A DNA stretch of 27,137 nt from JAABUE01 sp034431895. Lineage in GTDB: Bacteria > Chloroflexota > Anaerolineae > Anaerolineales > Villigracilaceae. The position numbers were made by a program, and so were the translations under genes. The notes beneath the pieces were generated by a model. It saw only the letters and a list, made by a program, of their open reading frames with translations. It ran no database searches and had not been told where the DNA came from. The stretch spans positions 1-27,137 of the forward strand of contig DAOUCM010000085.1 of the NCBI GenBank assembly GCA_034431895.1, written 5' to 3'. Shown piece after piece: positions 1 to 7,695 of the stretch. Position 1 is the first letter of the stretch, and each line of letters begins with the position of its first letter.

Positions 1-92
1 TTAGGCAGCAGGGCCGCCTGGGCATTGTCGCCGTCAATCAACATAGCAATCTTATGGCGCGACAGGGAAATCGGTTGTTCTTCGGTAGTCAT
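1..92 (-). CDS. NYN-domain (LabA/DUF88-like) protein, 5' end only
   Basis: Only the first 30 codons lie in the window; the gene runs off the left edge. The translation starts MTTEEQPISLSRHKIAMLID and continues GDNAQAALLP. The 'AMLIDGDNAQ' block is the first conserved strand of NYN (PIN-like) proteins, with an acidic residue that helps form the metal site of these putative RNases. Function is therefore inferred to be RNA cleavage or processing, but the catalytic core is outside the window. No Shine-Dalgarno is present; instead a perfect TATAAT lies seven bases ahead of the ATG, so the mRNA is probably leaderless. The gene is divergent from the response regulator downstream, with the tandem repeat cluster between them. 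Confidence 0.75.
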   Translation of the reverse strand, partial: MTTEEQPISLSRHKIAMLIDGDNAQAALLP

Positions 93-99
93 ATCTTCG

Positions 100-105
100 A
101 TTATA
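100..105 (-). promoter_or_regulatory. -10 box of the NYN gene (leaderless)
   Basis: TATAAT on the minus strand, seven bases before the ATG at 92. A transcript starting about seven bases after the box would begin at or next to the start codon. Confidence 0.6.
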
Positions 106-138
106 CAACCCTTTTGCCGGCAAGGGTACATGCTGTAA

Positions 139-306
139 TCTCGTGCCACCGACCTTTGGTCGGTGCGGCCAGGCCGAGCCTGGGGATACGTTGTTTGCGC
201 CTGATCTCGTGCCACCGACCTTTGGTCGGTTCGACCAGGCAGAGCCTGGTGGTACGCTGTTTGCGCCTGATCTCGTGCCACCGACCTTGGGTCGGTGTAG
301 CCAGGC
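139..306. repeat. Tandem 66-bp repeat with two hairpins per unit
   Basis: Three units start with TCTCGTGCCACCGACC at 139, 205 and 271 (period 66). Each carries two palindromes: ACCGACC-TTT-GGTCGGT and CCAGGC-nGA-GCCTGG. The third unit runs into the 15-bp array that follows. Because 66 is a multiple of three, spurious reading frames stay open through the array on both strands; I do not call them genes. The array lies between the divergent NYN and response-regulator genes. Confidence 0.85.
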
Positions 307-366
307 AGAGCCTGGTGATACAGAGCCTGGTGATACAGAGCCTGGGGATACACAGCCTGGGGATAC
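307..366. repeat. Four tandem 15-bp repeats (AGAGCCTGGTGATAC)
   Basis: Copies at 307-321, 322-336, 337-351 and 352-366; the last two have GGGGATAC and the last begins ACAG. The unit is the right half of the second hairpin of the 66-bp repeat, so it looks like a local slippage expansion of that repeat. From 367 to 521 I see only an unremarkable leader for the next gene. Confidence 0.85.
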
Positions 367-521
367 GCTGTTTCATCCTCTCTTTACAGAATCTTCATTT
401 TTCCTTGCATGGGAGTTTGCATCCGCGTCTTACACTGATCGAAAGTTTTACCCTTGGCGTCGAAGGGTTGCTTTCTATTCTTTGTGGTAAGAGTCAGGTA
501 AAATCAAGTCAGGTGAATCTT

Positions 522-1211
522 ATGTCGAATGCAAAAATTTTGGTGATAGATGACGAACCCAGCATTGTCAAGTTGGTGACGGCCTATCTCAAGCCAGAGG
601 GCTACGAAGTGTACACTGCGGCCGACGGCGAGGCCGGGTTGAAAGCGGCCCGCGCCTTCAAACCCGACCTGGTCATCCTGGACGTGATGCTGCCCGGCAT
701 GGACGGCATCGAATTGCTCTCCCGCTTGCGGCGCGAGTCGGATGTGTATGTCATCCTGTTGACTGCCCGCACCGAGGAAACCGACAAGATTGTCGGCCTG
801 TCGGTGGGGGCAGACGATTACGTCACCAAGCCGTTCAGTCCGCGCGAGTTGACGGCGCGAGTCAAGGCGGCGCTGCGGCGTTTGCAAACGGGAGCAGGCC
901 GGGGCGTAGAGGGAGGCGTCCTCAACTTCCGTCATGTGCGCATAGATGTCGGCGCTCGTCAGGTGACGGTAGACAATGTCCCGGTCGAATTGACCGCCAT
1001 CGAGTTCGACCTGTTTCGCGCCCTGGCCGAGAATCGCGGGCGGGTGTTGACTCGCGAGCAATTGCTCGACAAAGTATGGGGCGGGACGTACTACGGCGAA
1101 ATGCGCGTGGTGGACGTACACCTGGGACATGTGCGCCACAAACTCGGCCACCCTGACCTGATTGCCACCGTGCGCGGGGTGGGCTACCGCTTCGAGGACG
1201 AGCCGCTATGA
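522..1211 (+). CDS. OmpR/PhoB-family response regulator
   Basis: 229 aa. An N-terminal receiver domain (about 4-115) has the acidic pair D10-D11, phosphoacceptor D54 in 'VILDVMLPGMDG' and the switch lysine in 'DDYVTKPF'. The C-terminal half is a winged-helix DNA-binding domain ending 'VDVHLGHVRHKLG...VRGVGYRFE'. The frame is open far upstream through the tandem repeats, but ATG 522 is chosen because AGGTGA lies five bases before it and the receiver domain starts at once (MSNAKILVIDDEP). The gene overlaps the histidine kinase by four bases (ATGA), so the two are a translationally coupled two-component system. Targets cannot be read from sequence. Confidence 0.95.
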   Translation: MSNAKILVIDDEPSIVKLVTAYLKPEGYEVYTAADGEAGLKAARAFKPDLVILDVMLPGMDGIELLSRLRRESDVYVILLTARTEETDKIVGLSVGADDYVTKPFSPRELTARVKAALRRLQTGAGRGVEGGVLNFRHVRIDVGARQVTVDNVPVELTAIEFDLFRALAENRGRVLTREQLLDKVWGGTYYGEMRVVDVHLGHVRHKLGHPDLIATVRGVGYRFEDEPL

Positions 1212-2365
1212 AAGCCTTTCATTCCAGCCTGGGCTGGAAACTCTTTCTGGCTTTTCTGGCCGTTATCCTGGTCGGCATGGCGGTCATTTTCCTAAGCACG
1301 CTTTTCACCACGCCGCGCGCTTTTGCCCGTCACATGGCTATCATGGAAGCGCCGATGAATAGCATGGGGCCTGGAATGGGAATGGGACCGAGCCAAGGGC
1401 AAGGCTTTGGACCTGGCGGGGGTTGGATGGGCGGCTTCTACCAAAATTTTCAGGCCTCTTTCTATGAATCCTTGTTGATTGCCATTGCGGTCGCTTTGGT
1501 TGCGGCTGTTGGCTTGAGTTGGCTGTTCAGCCGGGGTATCGTGGCGCCCTTGCGGGCCATGGCTGCTGCCAGCCAACGCATTGCCGAGGGACACTATGAC
1601 GAGCGCGTGCCGGCAGCGGGCAACGACGAACTAGGACAACTGGCGCAGCGCTTCAACCAGATGGCCGAAAAACTGGAGCAAGTGGAGGCCATGCGCCGAC
1701 GCTTGATTGGCGATGTAAGCCACGAATTGCGCACGCCGCTTACCGCTATCAAAGGTTCGATGGAAGGGCTGATGGACGGCGTTTTGCCTGCTACCGACGA
1801 GACCTATCAGCAAATTTACCAAGAGGCTGACCGCCTGAACCGCCTGGTGGACGATTTACAGGAACTCAGCCGCGTAGAAGCCGGCGCATACTCCCTGGAT
1901 TTGCGGCCGCTGGATGTTTCTGCGCTGGCCGCGACGGTGACCAAACGCCTCGGCCGCGGATTCAGCGACAAGCGCATCGAACTCCGCCTCGACCTGCCAG
2001 CCGACCTGCCGCCGATTCTTGCCGATGAGGATCGCACCATCCAGGTGCTGACCAACCTGATGGGCAATGCCTTGCAATATACCCCGGCAGGCGGTCAAGT
2101 GACCCTGAGCGCCGCGCGGCTGGGCGGCCAAGTGCAAATCTCGGTGCGCGATACCGGCCTCGGCATCTCCCCCGAACATCTGGCGCACATCTTCGACCGT
2201 TTCTACCGCGTCGACAAGTCGCGTGCGCGCGCGGCCGGCGGCGGCAGCGGCATTGGCTTGACGATTGCAAAATACCTGGTCGAGGCGCAGGGTGGGCGGA
2301 TATGGGCGGAAAGCGACGGCGTGGGACAGGGCAGTGTGTTCACTTTCACCTTGCCTTTGGCGTGA
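1208..2365 (+). CDS. Membrane sensor histidine kinase with Met/Gly-rich outer loop
   Basis: 385 aa. Transmembrane helices at about 10-32 and 88-107 enclose a short extracytoplasmic segment (about 33-87). HAMP follows (about 108-160), then the dimerisation domain with phospho-His H172 in 'DVSHELRTPL', and an ATPase domain with the N box 'NLMGNALQYTP', 'DTGLGIS', and 'GSGIGLTIAKYLV'. The outer loop contains M43, M46, M50, M53, M57, M59 and M74 with many glycines, an unusual composition reminiscent of Met-rich copper/silver-binding segments; the metal ligand is an inference. It is the partner of the preceding response regulator (start and stop codons overlap). The kinase core is complete, with no missing key residue. 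Confidence 0.93.
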   Translation: MKAFHSSLGWKLFLAFLAVILVGMAVIFLSTLFTTPRAFARHMAIMEAPMNSMGPGMGMGPSQGQGFGPGGGWMGGFYQNFQASFYESLLIAIAVALVAAVGLSWLFSRGIVAPLRAMAAASQRIAEGHYDERVPAAGNDELGQLAQRFNQMAEKLEQVEAMRRRLIGDVSHELRTPLTAIKGSMEGLMDGVLPATDETYQQIYQEADRLNRLVDDLQELSRVEAGAYSLDLRPLDVSALAATVTKRLGRGFSDKRIELRLDLPADLPPILADEDRTIQVLTNLMGNALQYTPAGGQVTLSAARLGGQVQISVRDTGLGISPEHLAHIFDRFYRVDKSRARAAGGGSGIGLTIAKYLVEAQGGRIWAESDGVGQGSVFTFTLPLA

Positions 2366-2386
2366 TTTTGATCGTAAAGGAAATTT

Positions 2387-3571
2387 ATGATGTCTGAATC
2401 GCTCTTCGATGCTGTTACCGACCGGCGCGCGTCCAATTCTATAAAGTGGAATCGCTATGGCGCCGATGTGCTGCCCATGTGGGTGGCCGACATGGACTTT
2501 CGCGCTCCAGCGCCCGTGTTGGAGGCCTTGCGCCGGGCGGTGGATCACGGCGTCTTTGGTTATGAGATGCCGTCACGCGCGTTGTTGGAAACGGTGGCCG
2601 CGCGCATGGAAAAACTGTACGCCTGGCAAATCGAGCCGCAGATGGTGGTTGCCATTCCTGGCCTGGTGAGCGGCTTCAATGCCGCCGCTTGGGCGGTCTG
2701 CGCGCCGGGCGAGGGCGTGCTGATGCAGACGCCGGTATACCCTCCCTTCTTGCAGACGCCAGAGAACGTCGGTCTCACCCGCCAGTGGGCTGAACTTGTC
2801 TGTGAGCGGCAGGGGAGCACGCTGCGCTATCGGGTGGATTGGGAGGCCTTCGAAACGGCGACCCACTCCGGGGGAGTCCCGACGCGCTTGTTCCTGCTTT
2901 GCAATCCCCATAATCCGATCGGTCAAGTCTATACGCACGCCGACCTGCTTCACATAGCCGATGTCTGTGAGCGGCAGGACATCATCATCTGCTCGGACGA
3001 GATTCACAGTGAGTTGCTGCTAGGTGAGACTTCGTTCACGCCGATTGCCGCCCTCTCGCCAGAGATTGCCGCGCGAACGATTACCCTGATAGCGCCTAGC
3101 AAGACCTTCAACGTGGCGGGGTTGTTCTGCGGATTCGCGATTATTCCAGACCCCGGCCTGCGCGAGCGTTACAAGAATGTCTTGGAGCGTCTGACGCTGC
3201 ATGTCAACAACCTGGGGATGGTGGCGGCGCAAGTGGCGTTCTCGGGCGTGTGCGATGATTGGTTGGCTGCTTTGAAGTCTTACCTGACGGCCAATCGCGA
3301 TTTTATGGTGGATTTCGTGCGCACCCGTTTGCCGGGCTTGCGCGTCAGCGTGCCAGAGGCAACCTACCTGGCCTGGCTGGATTGTAACGACCTGATTGCT
3401 CAAGGCCGCATTCCAGGTTCGCCATACGACTTTTTCTTGAAAGAGGCCAAAGTGGCCCTCAACGATGGTGCCGATTTTGGCCCAGGCGGCCAGGGCTTTG
3501 TGCGTTTGAATTTTGGCTGTCCGCGCGCTTTGTTGGCTGAGGGCCTGGAACGCCTTTGCAGGGTCTTGTAG
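2387..3571 (+). CDS. MalY/PatB-type PLP-dependent C-S lyase / aminotransferase
   Basis: 394 aa, usual length for the family. Fold-type I aminotransferase: early 'LPMWVADMDF' typical of MalY/PatB, 'NPHNPIGQVY' with the substrate/PLP-binding Asn, 'ICSDEIHSEL' with D204 for the pyridine nitrogen, and PLP lysine K239 in 'APSKTFNVAGL'. Members cleave cystathionine or cysteine (beta-lyase), releasing a thiol, ammonia and pyruvate; MalY also acts as a regulator in E. coli. Two adjacent ATGs (2387, 2390) follow AAAGG; 2387 gives the better spacing. It starts 21 bases after the kinase stop on the same strand, so co-transcription is likely. The exact substrate cannot be decided. Confidence 0.88.
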   Translation: MMSESLFDAVTDRRASNSIKWNRYGADVLPMWVADMDFRAPAPVLEALRRAVDHGVFGYEMPSRALLETVAARMEKLYAWQIEPQMVVAIPGLVSGFNAAAWAVCAPGEGVLMQTPVYPPFLQTPENVGLTRQWAELVCERQGSTLRYRVDWEAFETATHSGGVPTRLFLLCNPHNPIGQVYTHADLLHIADVCERQDIIICSDEIHSELLLGETSFTPIAALSPEIAARTITLIAPSKTFNVAGLFCGFAIIPDPGLRERYKNVLERLTLHVNNLGMVAAQVAFSGVCDDWLAALKSYLTANRDFMVDFVRTRLPGLRVSVPEATYLAWLDCNDLIAQGRIPGSPYDFFLKEAKVALNDGADFGPGGQGFVRLNFGCPRALLAEGLERLCRVL

Positions 3572-3750
3572 AACTTTCCTTACGAACCTCGAAGTTTTAC
3601 CCCGCAGACGCAGGGTCACGGAGTTTACCTTCCTGGACGTTCCTGGTATCTCTATGACTTATCATCTCTGCGAAGTGCCTGTAGGGTGGAGGCGGCAGTG
3701 AGTCGTTCTTCTTTGTAGGGGACTCATCTTTCGATAAAGAGGGGCGGGCG

Positions 3751-3782
3751 AAAAAAAAGGCGGATGGGGTTAACCATCCGCC
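3751..3782 (-). terminator. Intrinsic terminator of the small RNA
   Basis: Minus strand GGCGGATGG (3782-3774), loop TTAACC, CCATCCGCC (3767-3759), followed by eight T. Nine perfect pairs and a full U tract on this strand only; on the plus strand no T run follows. Confidence 0.9.
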
Positions 3783-3950
3783 CACTTGCTCGTATGTGAG
3801 AGGAAAGTGGAGTCCTTGCCCTCGCGTCGCATGGAACGTCTGGACTCAAGCCGAGGCTTTTGCCAGGTTAGCGGACCCCGCTCTTTCCTCCGATGTTATG
3901 CGCTTTGGTTTCGATACGCACCTCCTTTCGATAGGGAAGCGACTATCTAC
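3751..3950 (-). ncRNA. Candidate small RNA with own promoter and terminator (about 200 nt)
   Basis: No gene occupies 3572-4107. On the minus strand there is TATAAT at 3962-3957, then about 190 nt, then a perfect intrinsic terminator. Within it GAGGAAAG (3890-3883) pairs with CTTTCCTC (3807-3800), and next to it GGGGTCC (3879-3873) pairs with GGACTCC (3815-3809) using one G-U pair that exists only on the minus-strand RNA, enclosing a ~55-nt inner region. Two small hairpins precede this stem (GATAG/CTATC and GTGCG/CGCAT). No coding sequence follows. Size and long-stem shape would suit 6S RNA, but I cannot recognise a family motif; SRP, tmRNA and RNase P signatures are absent. Confidence 0.55.
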
Positions 3951-3956
3951 GAAATC

Positions 3957-3962
3957 ATTATA
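3957..3962 (-). promoter_or_regulatory. -10 box for the small RNA
   Basis: TATAAT on the minus strand inside TTATATAATGA. No good -35 is visible at 17 bases. Together with the downstream terminator it defines a transcript of about 200 nt. Confidence 0.5.
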
Positions 3963-4063
3963 TAACGAACAAATGAGTTTTGCATTAAAAGCGCTCGACA
4001 GATTTGCAAAGTGGTTGGCGCTCTCCCATGTTTTGCCCATTGTTTTTTGTCTCTTTGTAGGTG

Positions 4064-4069
4064 TATAAT
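4064..4069 (+). promoter_or_regulatory. -10 box of the PLP-enzyme gene
   Basis: TATAAT with a weak TTGTTT 18 bases upstream. Transcription would start near 4076, so the TTG at 4075 cannot be the start codon, which supports the downstream ATG. Confidence 0.6.
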
Positions 4070-4107
4070 CGAAGTTGTCAGACAATTTCTTTTTGTGTAG
4101 GAGTTTC

Positions 4108-5580
4108 ATGAAAATGTCCGCTATTGACTTGTCTATCCACAAAGACCGCCGCGCCCGCGCCATCCAGCGCGCCCGCGAGCGCAACATCATTATCCCGACT
4201 TTTGCTCAGATGAAAGACCCGGCCAAAATCCCGACCAAAATTAAGGAGGAACTGGCCAGCATCGGGCTGTGGGACGTGCATCCGCGCAATCTGTTCCGCA
4301 TCACCTGGAAAAACGAGCCGAAGGCTTTCGGCGGCGGCTTCGGCGGCGTGAACTGGATGGAACTGCCCTCCAGCCTCACCGGCGTACCGGCGCGCATTCT
4401 CGTGCTGGTGGGCAAATGGTTCCCCACCGGTGCGCACAAGGTCGGGGCGGCGTTCGGTTGCCTCGTGCCGCGGCTGGTCACCGGTCAGTTCGACCCGACC
4501 ACCCAGAAGGCGGTCTGGCCCTCTACCGGCAACTTTTGCCGCGGCGGGGCGTATGATTCGGCCCTGCTGGCCTGTACTTCCATCGCCATCCTGCCCGAAG
4601 GGATGAGCCGCGAACGCTTCGAGTGGCTTTCGCGCATCGCCGGAGAAGTCATCGCCACCCCCGGCAGCGAGTCCAACGTCAAGGAAATCTTCGACAAATG
4701 CTGGGAATTGCGCCAGTCGGGCGAAGACTTGATGATTTTCAACCAGTTCGAGGAGTTCGGCAACTACCTGTGGCACTACGAGGTGACCGGCCACGCCATG
4801 GAAGAGGTGGTGAAGCAAGCCGCCGGTCCGCGCGGGGTGTACCGCGGCATGGCCTCGGCCACCGGTTCGGCCGGGACGATCGCCAGCGGCGACTACATGA
4901 AGCAGGTCTTCCCTGGCTCGATCATTGTCGCCAGCGAAGCGCTGCAATGCCCCACCCTGCTGGAAAATGGCTTTGGGGCGCACCGCATCGAGGGCATCGG
5001 CGATAAACACGTCCCCTGGATTCACAACGTCAAGAACACCGACATGGTGGTGGCGATTGACGATAACGCCGTCGTCAGTCTGGCGCGGCTGTTCAACGAA
5101 CCCGCCGGGCGGCGTTACCTGGTCTCGCAGGGTGTGCCAGAATCTGTGGTTTCCAATCTGGACCTGCTAGGCTTTTCGGGCATTTCGAACGTCCTTTCGG
5201 CCATCAAAGCCGCCAAATACTACGAGATGGGCGAGGACGACATCCTGGTCACGGTGCTGACCGACTCGATGGAACTGTACCAGTCCCGCCTGAAGGAAAT
5301 GCACGCCGAGTACGGCGAGTACACCGAGCGGGACGCCGCCGCCGATTACGCCCGCTGGATTTTGCAGCAATCCACCGACAACCTGCTCGAACTGCGCTAC
5401 GCTGACCGCCGCCGCGTCCACAACCTGAAGTATTTCACCTGGGTCGAGCAGCAGGGCAAAACCTACGAGGAAATCCTGCGCATGTGGAACGACCGCAACT
5501 ACTGGACCGCTGTGCAAACCCAGGCCGACGAGATCGACGCGCTCATCGAGGAGTTCAATGCTGAAGTGGGGTTAGTCTGA
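4108..5580 (+). CDS. Fold-type II PLP-dependent enzyme (cysteine-synthase/TrpB-like), substrate unknown
   Basis: 490 aa. The PLP lysine is K111 in 'KWFPTGAHKVGAAFG', resembling the 'GAHK' site of tryptophan synthase beta and cysteine synthases. A glycine-rich phosphate loop is seen in 'ASATGSAGTIASGDYMK'. 'WPSTGNFCRGGAYDSALLA' resembles the Asn/Gly substrate loop of this fold. At 490 aa it is longer than cysteine synthase (about 310) or TrpB (about 400) and has an extra C-terminal helical region rich in acidic and aromatic residues. ATG 4108 follows TAGGAG by four bases; ATG 4114 is the alternative. It is monocistronic here, with its own -10 box. A beta-replacement or beta-elimination reaction on an amino acid is likely, but I cannot name the substrate. 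Confidence 0.82.
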   Translation: MKMSAIDLSIHKDRRARAIQRARERNIIIPTFAQMKDPAKIPTKIKEELASIGLWDVHPRNLFRITWKNEPKAFGGGFGGVNWMELPSSLTGVPARILVLVGKWFPTGAHKVGAAFGCLVPRLVTGQFDPTTQKAVWPSTGNFCRGGAYDSALLACTSIAILPEGMSRERFEWLSRIAGEVIATPGSESNVKEIFDKCWELRQSGEDLMIFNQFEEFGNYLWHYEVTGHAMEEVVKQAAGPRGVYRGMASATGSAGTIASGDYMKQVFPGSIIVASEALQCPTLLENGFGAHRIEGIGDKHVPWIHNVKNTDMVVAIDDNAVVSLARLFNEPAGRRYLVSQGVPESVVSNLDLLGFSGISNVLSAIKAAKYYEMGEDDILVTVLTDSMELYQSRLKEMHAEYGEYTERDAAADYARWILQQSTDNLLELRYADRRRVHNLKYFTWVEQQGKTYEEILRMWNDRNYWTAVQTQADEIDALIEEFNAEVGLV

Positions 5581-5611
5581 TAGCCTGGTAGTTGGATAGT
5601 CGTTCGTGGAA

Positions 5612-5639
5612 CAGGCCGTCTGCGCCAGCGGGCGGCCTG
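5612..5639 (+). terminator. Stem-loop after the PLP-enzyme gene
   Basis: CAGGCCG (5612-5618) and CGGCCTG (5633-5639) flank a 14-nt loop about 30 bases after the stop. There is no T run, so it is only a possible terminator. Confidence 0.3.
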
Positions 5640-5665
5640 GTGATTCTGAAGAAGTGGGTTGCGTG

Positions 5666-5671
5666 TATAAT
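5666..5671 (+). promoter_or_regulatory. Possible -10 box upstream of the restriction island
   Basis: TATAAT in GCGTGTATAATTG, about 240 bases before the endonuclease start. The gene-free stretch 5640-5910 otherwise shows only short overlapping frames on both strands that I do not trust. A second weak -10 (TAAAAT, about 5884) is nearer the gene. Confidence 0.35.
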
Positions 5672-5910
5672 TGTAAGCGCGCCAAACCGATAGGGCGGCA
5701 GTTCAACAGCGTCCCCTTTGGAGATAGTATCCCCTTTGCAGACTTGCCACCCAACCACGTTTTTATCCCAGCACTTTGGCGCACAGATAAATTTGGCAAA
5801 AACTGGTCGAATATTCTCTCCTGAGAGCCTGCATTCCCCCTTCACTATGCGGCTGTCGGGCCAGAAGCAGGTCTGTGGTACGGTAAAATCAAAATTATAA
5901 GGAGTACAGC

Positions 5911-6794
5911 ATGGCCCATCATCATCCACTGGCAGAAGTTTTTGGCTTTCCGACGAGCAATTTCTCGCCTGAAGCCAATCGTCATCGGGAAAAACGCTCT
6001 TGTGTCCTTATAACAACAAAGTTCCCAACTGCACCAAAGATAAGGCTAAAAATCCGCTAGGAGTTTGTAGCATTTATGACGACTCAAATATTGCTATCAC
6101 TTGCCCCATTCGATTTAGACAAGATTGGCTGATCGCTGATGACGCAGCCGCATTCTTCTTTGAGAAGAACGTTGCATGGACATCTCTCACAGAAGTACGC
6201 CTTCCTGATAAGTATGGTCATTCAGCAGGAAATGTTGACGTAGTCCTGGTAGCATACAACGAACAAGGGCGCGTCGTTGACTTTGGGGCTTTAGAGGTTC
6301 AAGCGGTTTATATCTCTGGCAATATCCGTAATGCTTTTGAGCATTACATGAAAGACCCGCAACAACACCATAAAATGAAATGGGAAGGGCCATATTACCC
6401 CCGCCCAGATTACTTATCCTCCTCAAGAAAGCGCTTGGCGCCTCAGTTGATATACAAGGGCGGTATTCTCAACAAATGGGGAAAGAAAATAGCCGTTGCT
6501 GTAGACAAGACTTTCTTTGCAACTCTTCCACAATTGCCGCAAACACAACCAGATCAGGCAGATATATCCTGGCTGGGATATGACCTTGTTTTTGATGCAT
6601 CCATAAATCGGTATAACTTGACCAAGCACAATACTGTGTTTACAGCCTTCCTCCCCGCCCTGGAGACCATTACGGTTGCTGAAGCGGGACCCATAGAGGA
6701 TTTTGTTGAACACTTACAACAAAAACTCGACGAAAAACTGGAAAATGGCTATCCTCCTGAGGCTCCTACTCTGACAGAATTTGCTGAACAGTGA
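5911..6794 (+). pseudogene. NotI-family type II restriction endonuclease, frameshifted near the 5' end
   Basis: The frame from ATG 5911 (AAGGAG at a good distance) reads MAHHHPLAEVFGFPTSNFSP and on to 'HREKRS', then leaves the family sequence and stops. The family sequence resumes one frame over at about 6003 with 'CPYNNKVPNCTKD' and runs to 6794. This N-terminus plus the four-cysteine pattern (CPYNN, PNC, GVCS, ITC) is that of NotI, whose cysteines bind iron. Catalytic-type residues are visible in 'GNVDVVLV' and 'GALEVQAV', the D...ExQ variant of PD-(D/E)xK reported for NotI. The shift equals one lost base or two extra bases (a TG doubling in CTTGTGTCC would do). The intact part starts before the first Cys, so a shortened protein from TTG 6000 is possible but lacks about 30 residues. 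Confidence 0.82.
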
Positions 6795-6797
6795 GAA

Positions 6798-7694
6798 ATG
6801 ATGCAAATTCGAGATTATCAGTTAAGATTATTTGGCGAGTTAGATACGAAACGGGCAGTCAATGTAGCATCAGTAAATCAGTATAGCCCTTTTCGGTATC
6901 CAGGTGGAAAAACCTGGCTGGTGCCTTTTGTCATAGAGTGGTTGATTCATCAACCAGAGCGCCCTGCAGATTTCATAGAACCCTTTGCTGGGGGAGCAAT
7001 TATAGGGTTGACGGTTGCTATCGAGCAATTAGCCCAACATGTGACCCTTGTAGAGATAGACGAGCAAGTAGCAGCGGTGTGGAAAGCGATTATTTACGGG
7101 GATTATCAATGGCTGGCGCAAACGATTGTTAATTTTGAAATAAATCAAGAGAATGTGGATAGGATTTTATCCAGCACTTACACCTCTGTAGAGGAACAAG
7201 CCTTTCAAACGATCCTGAGGAATCGCATCAATCGCGGAGGAATTCTGGCTCCTGGGGCTGGCAAAGTGAAAAATGGAGAAAATGGGAAAGGATTAAAATC
7301 CCGCTGATATCCTCAAACGCTATACAAACGTATCATGCAGATAGGTAAAGTGCGCGAACGTATCACTTTCATTCAAGGCGATGGTCTTCCAATCTTAGAA
7401 CAAAATGCTGGTCGTTCAGATGTTGTCTATTTTATTGACCCTCCTTACACGGTAGCAGGGAAAAAAGCCGGATCTCGGCTATACACTTACTCAGAAATAG
7501 ACCATGAGCGGTTGTTTACGATCGCTGAAAAATTACAAGGTGAATTTTTAATGACGTACGACGATATATCTGCTGTTAGAGAGATGGCTGCTCTTCATGG
7601 ATTTGTTACAGAAGTGGTGGCCATGAAAAATACACATAACAGGGAAATGACCGAATTGTTGATTAGTCGTAACCTGAAATGGCTATACGGCTAG
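6798..7694 (+). pseudogene. D12-class DNA adenine-N6 methyltransferase with in-frame TGA
   Basis: 298 codons if the stop is read through. N-terminal 'SPFRYPGGKTW', AdoMet motif I 'FIEPFAGGAIIG' (about 59-70) and catalytic motif IV DPPY (D214) are the marks of Dam/D12 methyltransferases. At codon 170 (7305-7307) a TGA interrupts 'LKSR*YPQTLYKRI' without changing frame; D12 enzymes often have Trp here (R-W-Y-P), so TGG to TGA is the simplest change. Other genes in the window end with TGA (kinase, PLP enzyme, ftsK, molybdopterin subunit), so TGA is a stop here. The truncated product lacks DPPY and should be inactive. The gene begins three bases after the endonuclease stop, the standard restriction-modification pairing, and shares its AT-richer composition. 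Confidence 0.85.
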
Positions 7695-7695
7695 C

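Noticed and set aside
139..366. CRISPR array
   Set aside because: The units are contiguous tandem copies with no unique spacers, and no cas gene is near.
101..490. Repetitive proteins encoded across the tandem repeats on both strands
   Set aside because: The period of 66 keeps frames open in both directions; no ribosome-binding site and no family likeness.
54..521. N-terminal extension of the response regulator
   Set aside because: It would read through the repeats; ATG 522 has a ribosome-binding site and begins the receiver domain.
3784..3950. Riboswitch or leader for a downstream gene
   Set aside because: The minus-strand transcript ends at a terminator and no gene follows on that strand; the next gene is convergent.
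5606..5900. Short frames of 60-72 aa upstream of the restriction genes
   Set aside because: They overlap each other, lack ribosome-binding sites and resemble nothing I know.
7305..7307. TGA read as Trp (alternative genetic code or recoding)
   Set aside because: Several normal genes in the window end at TGA, so it is a stop here.
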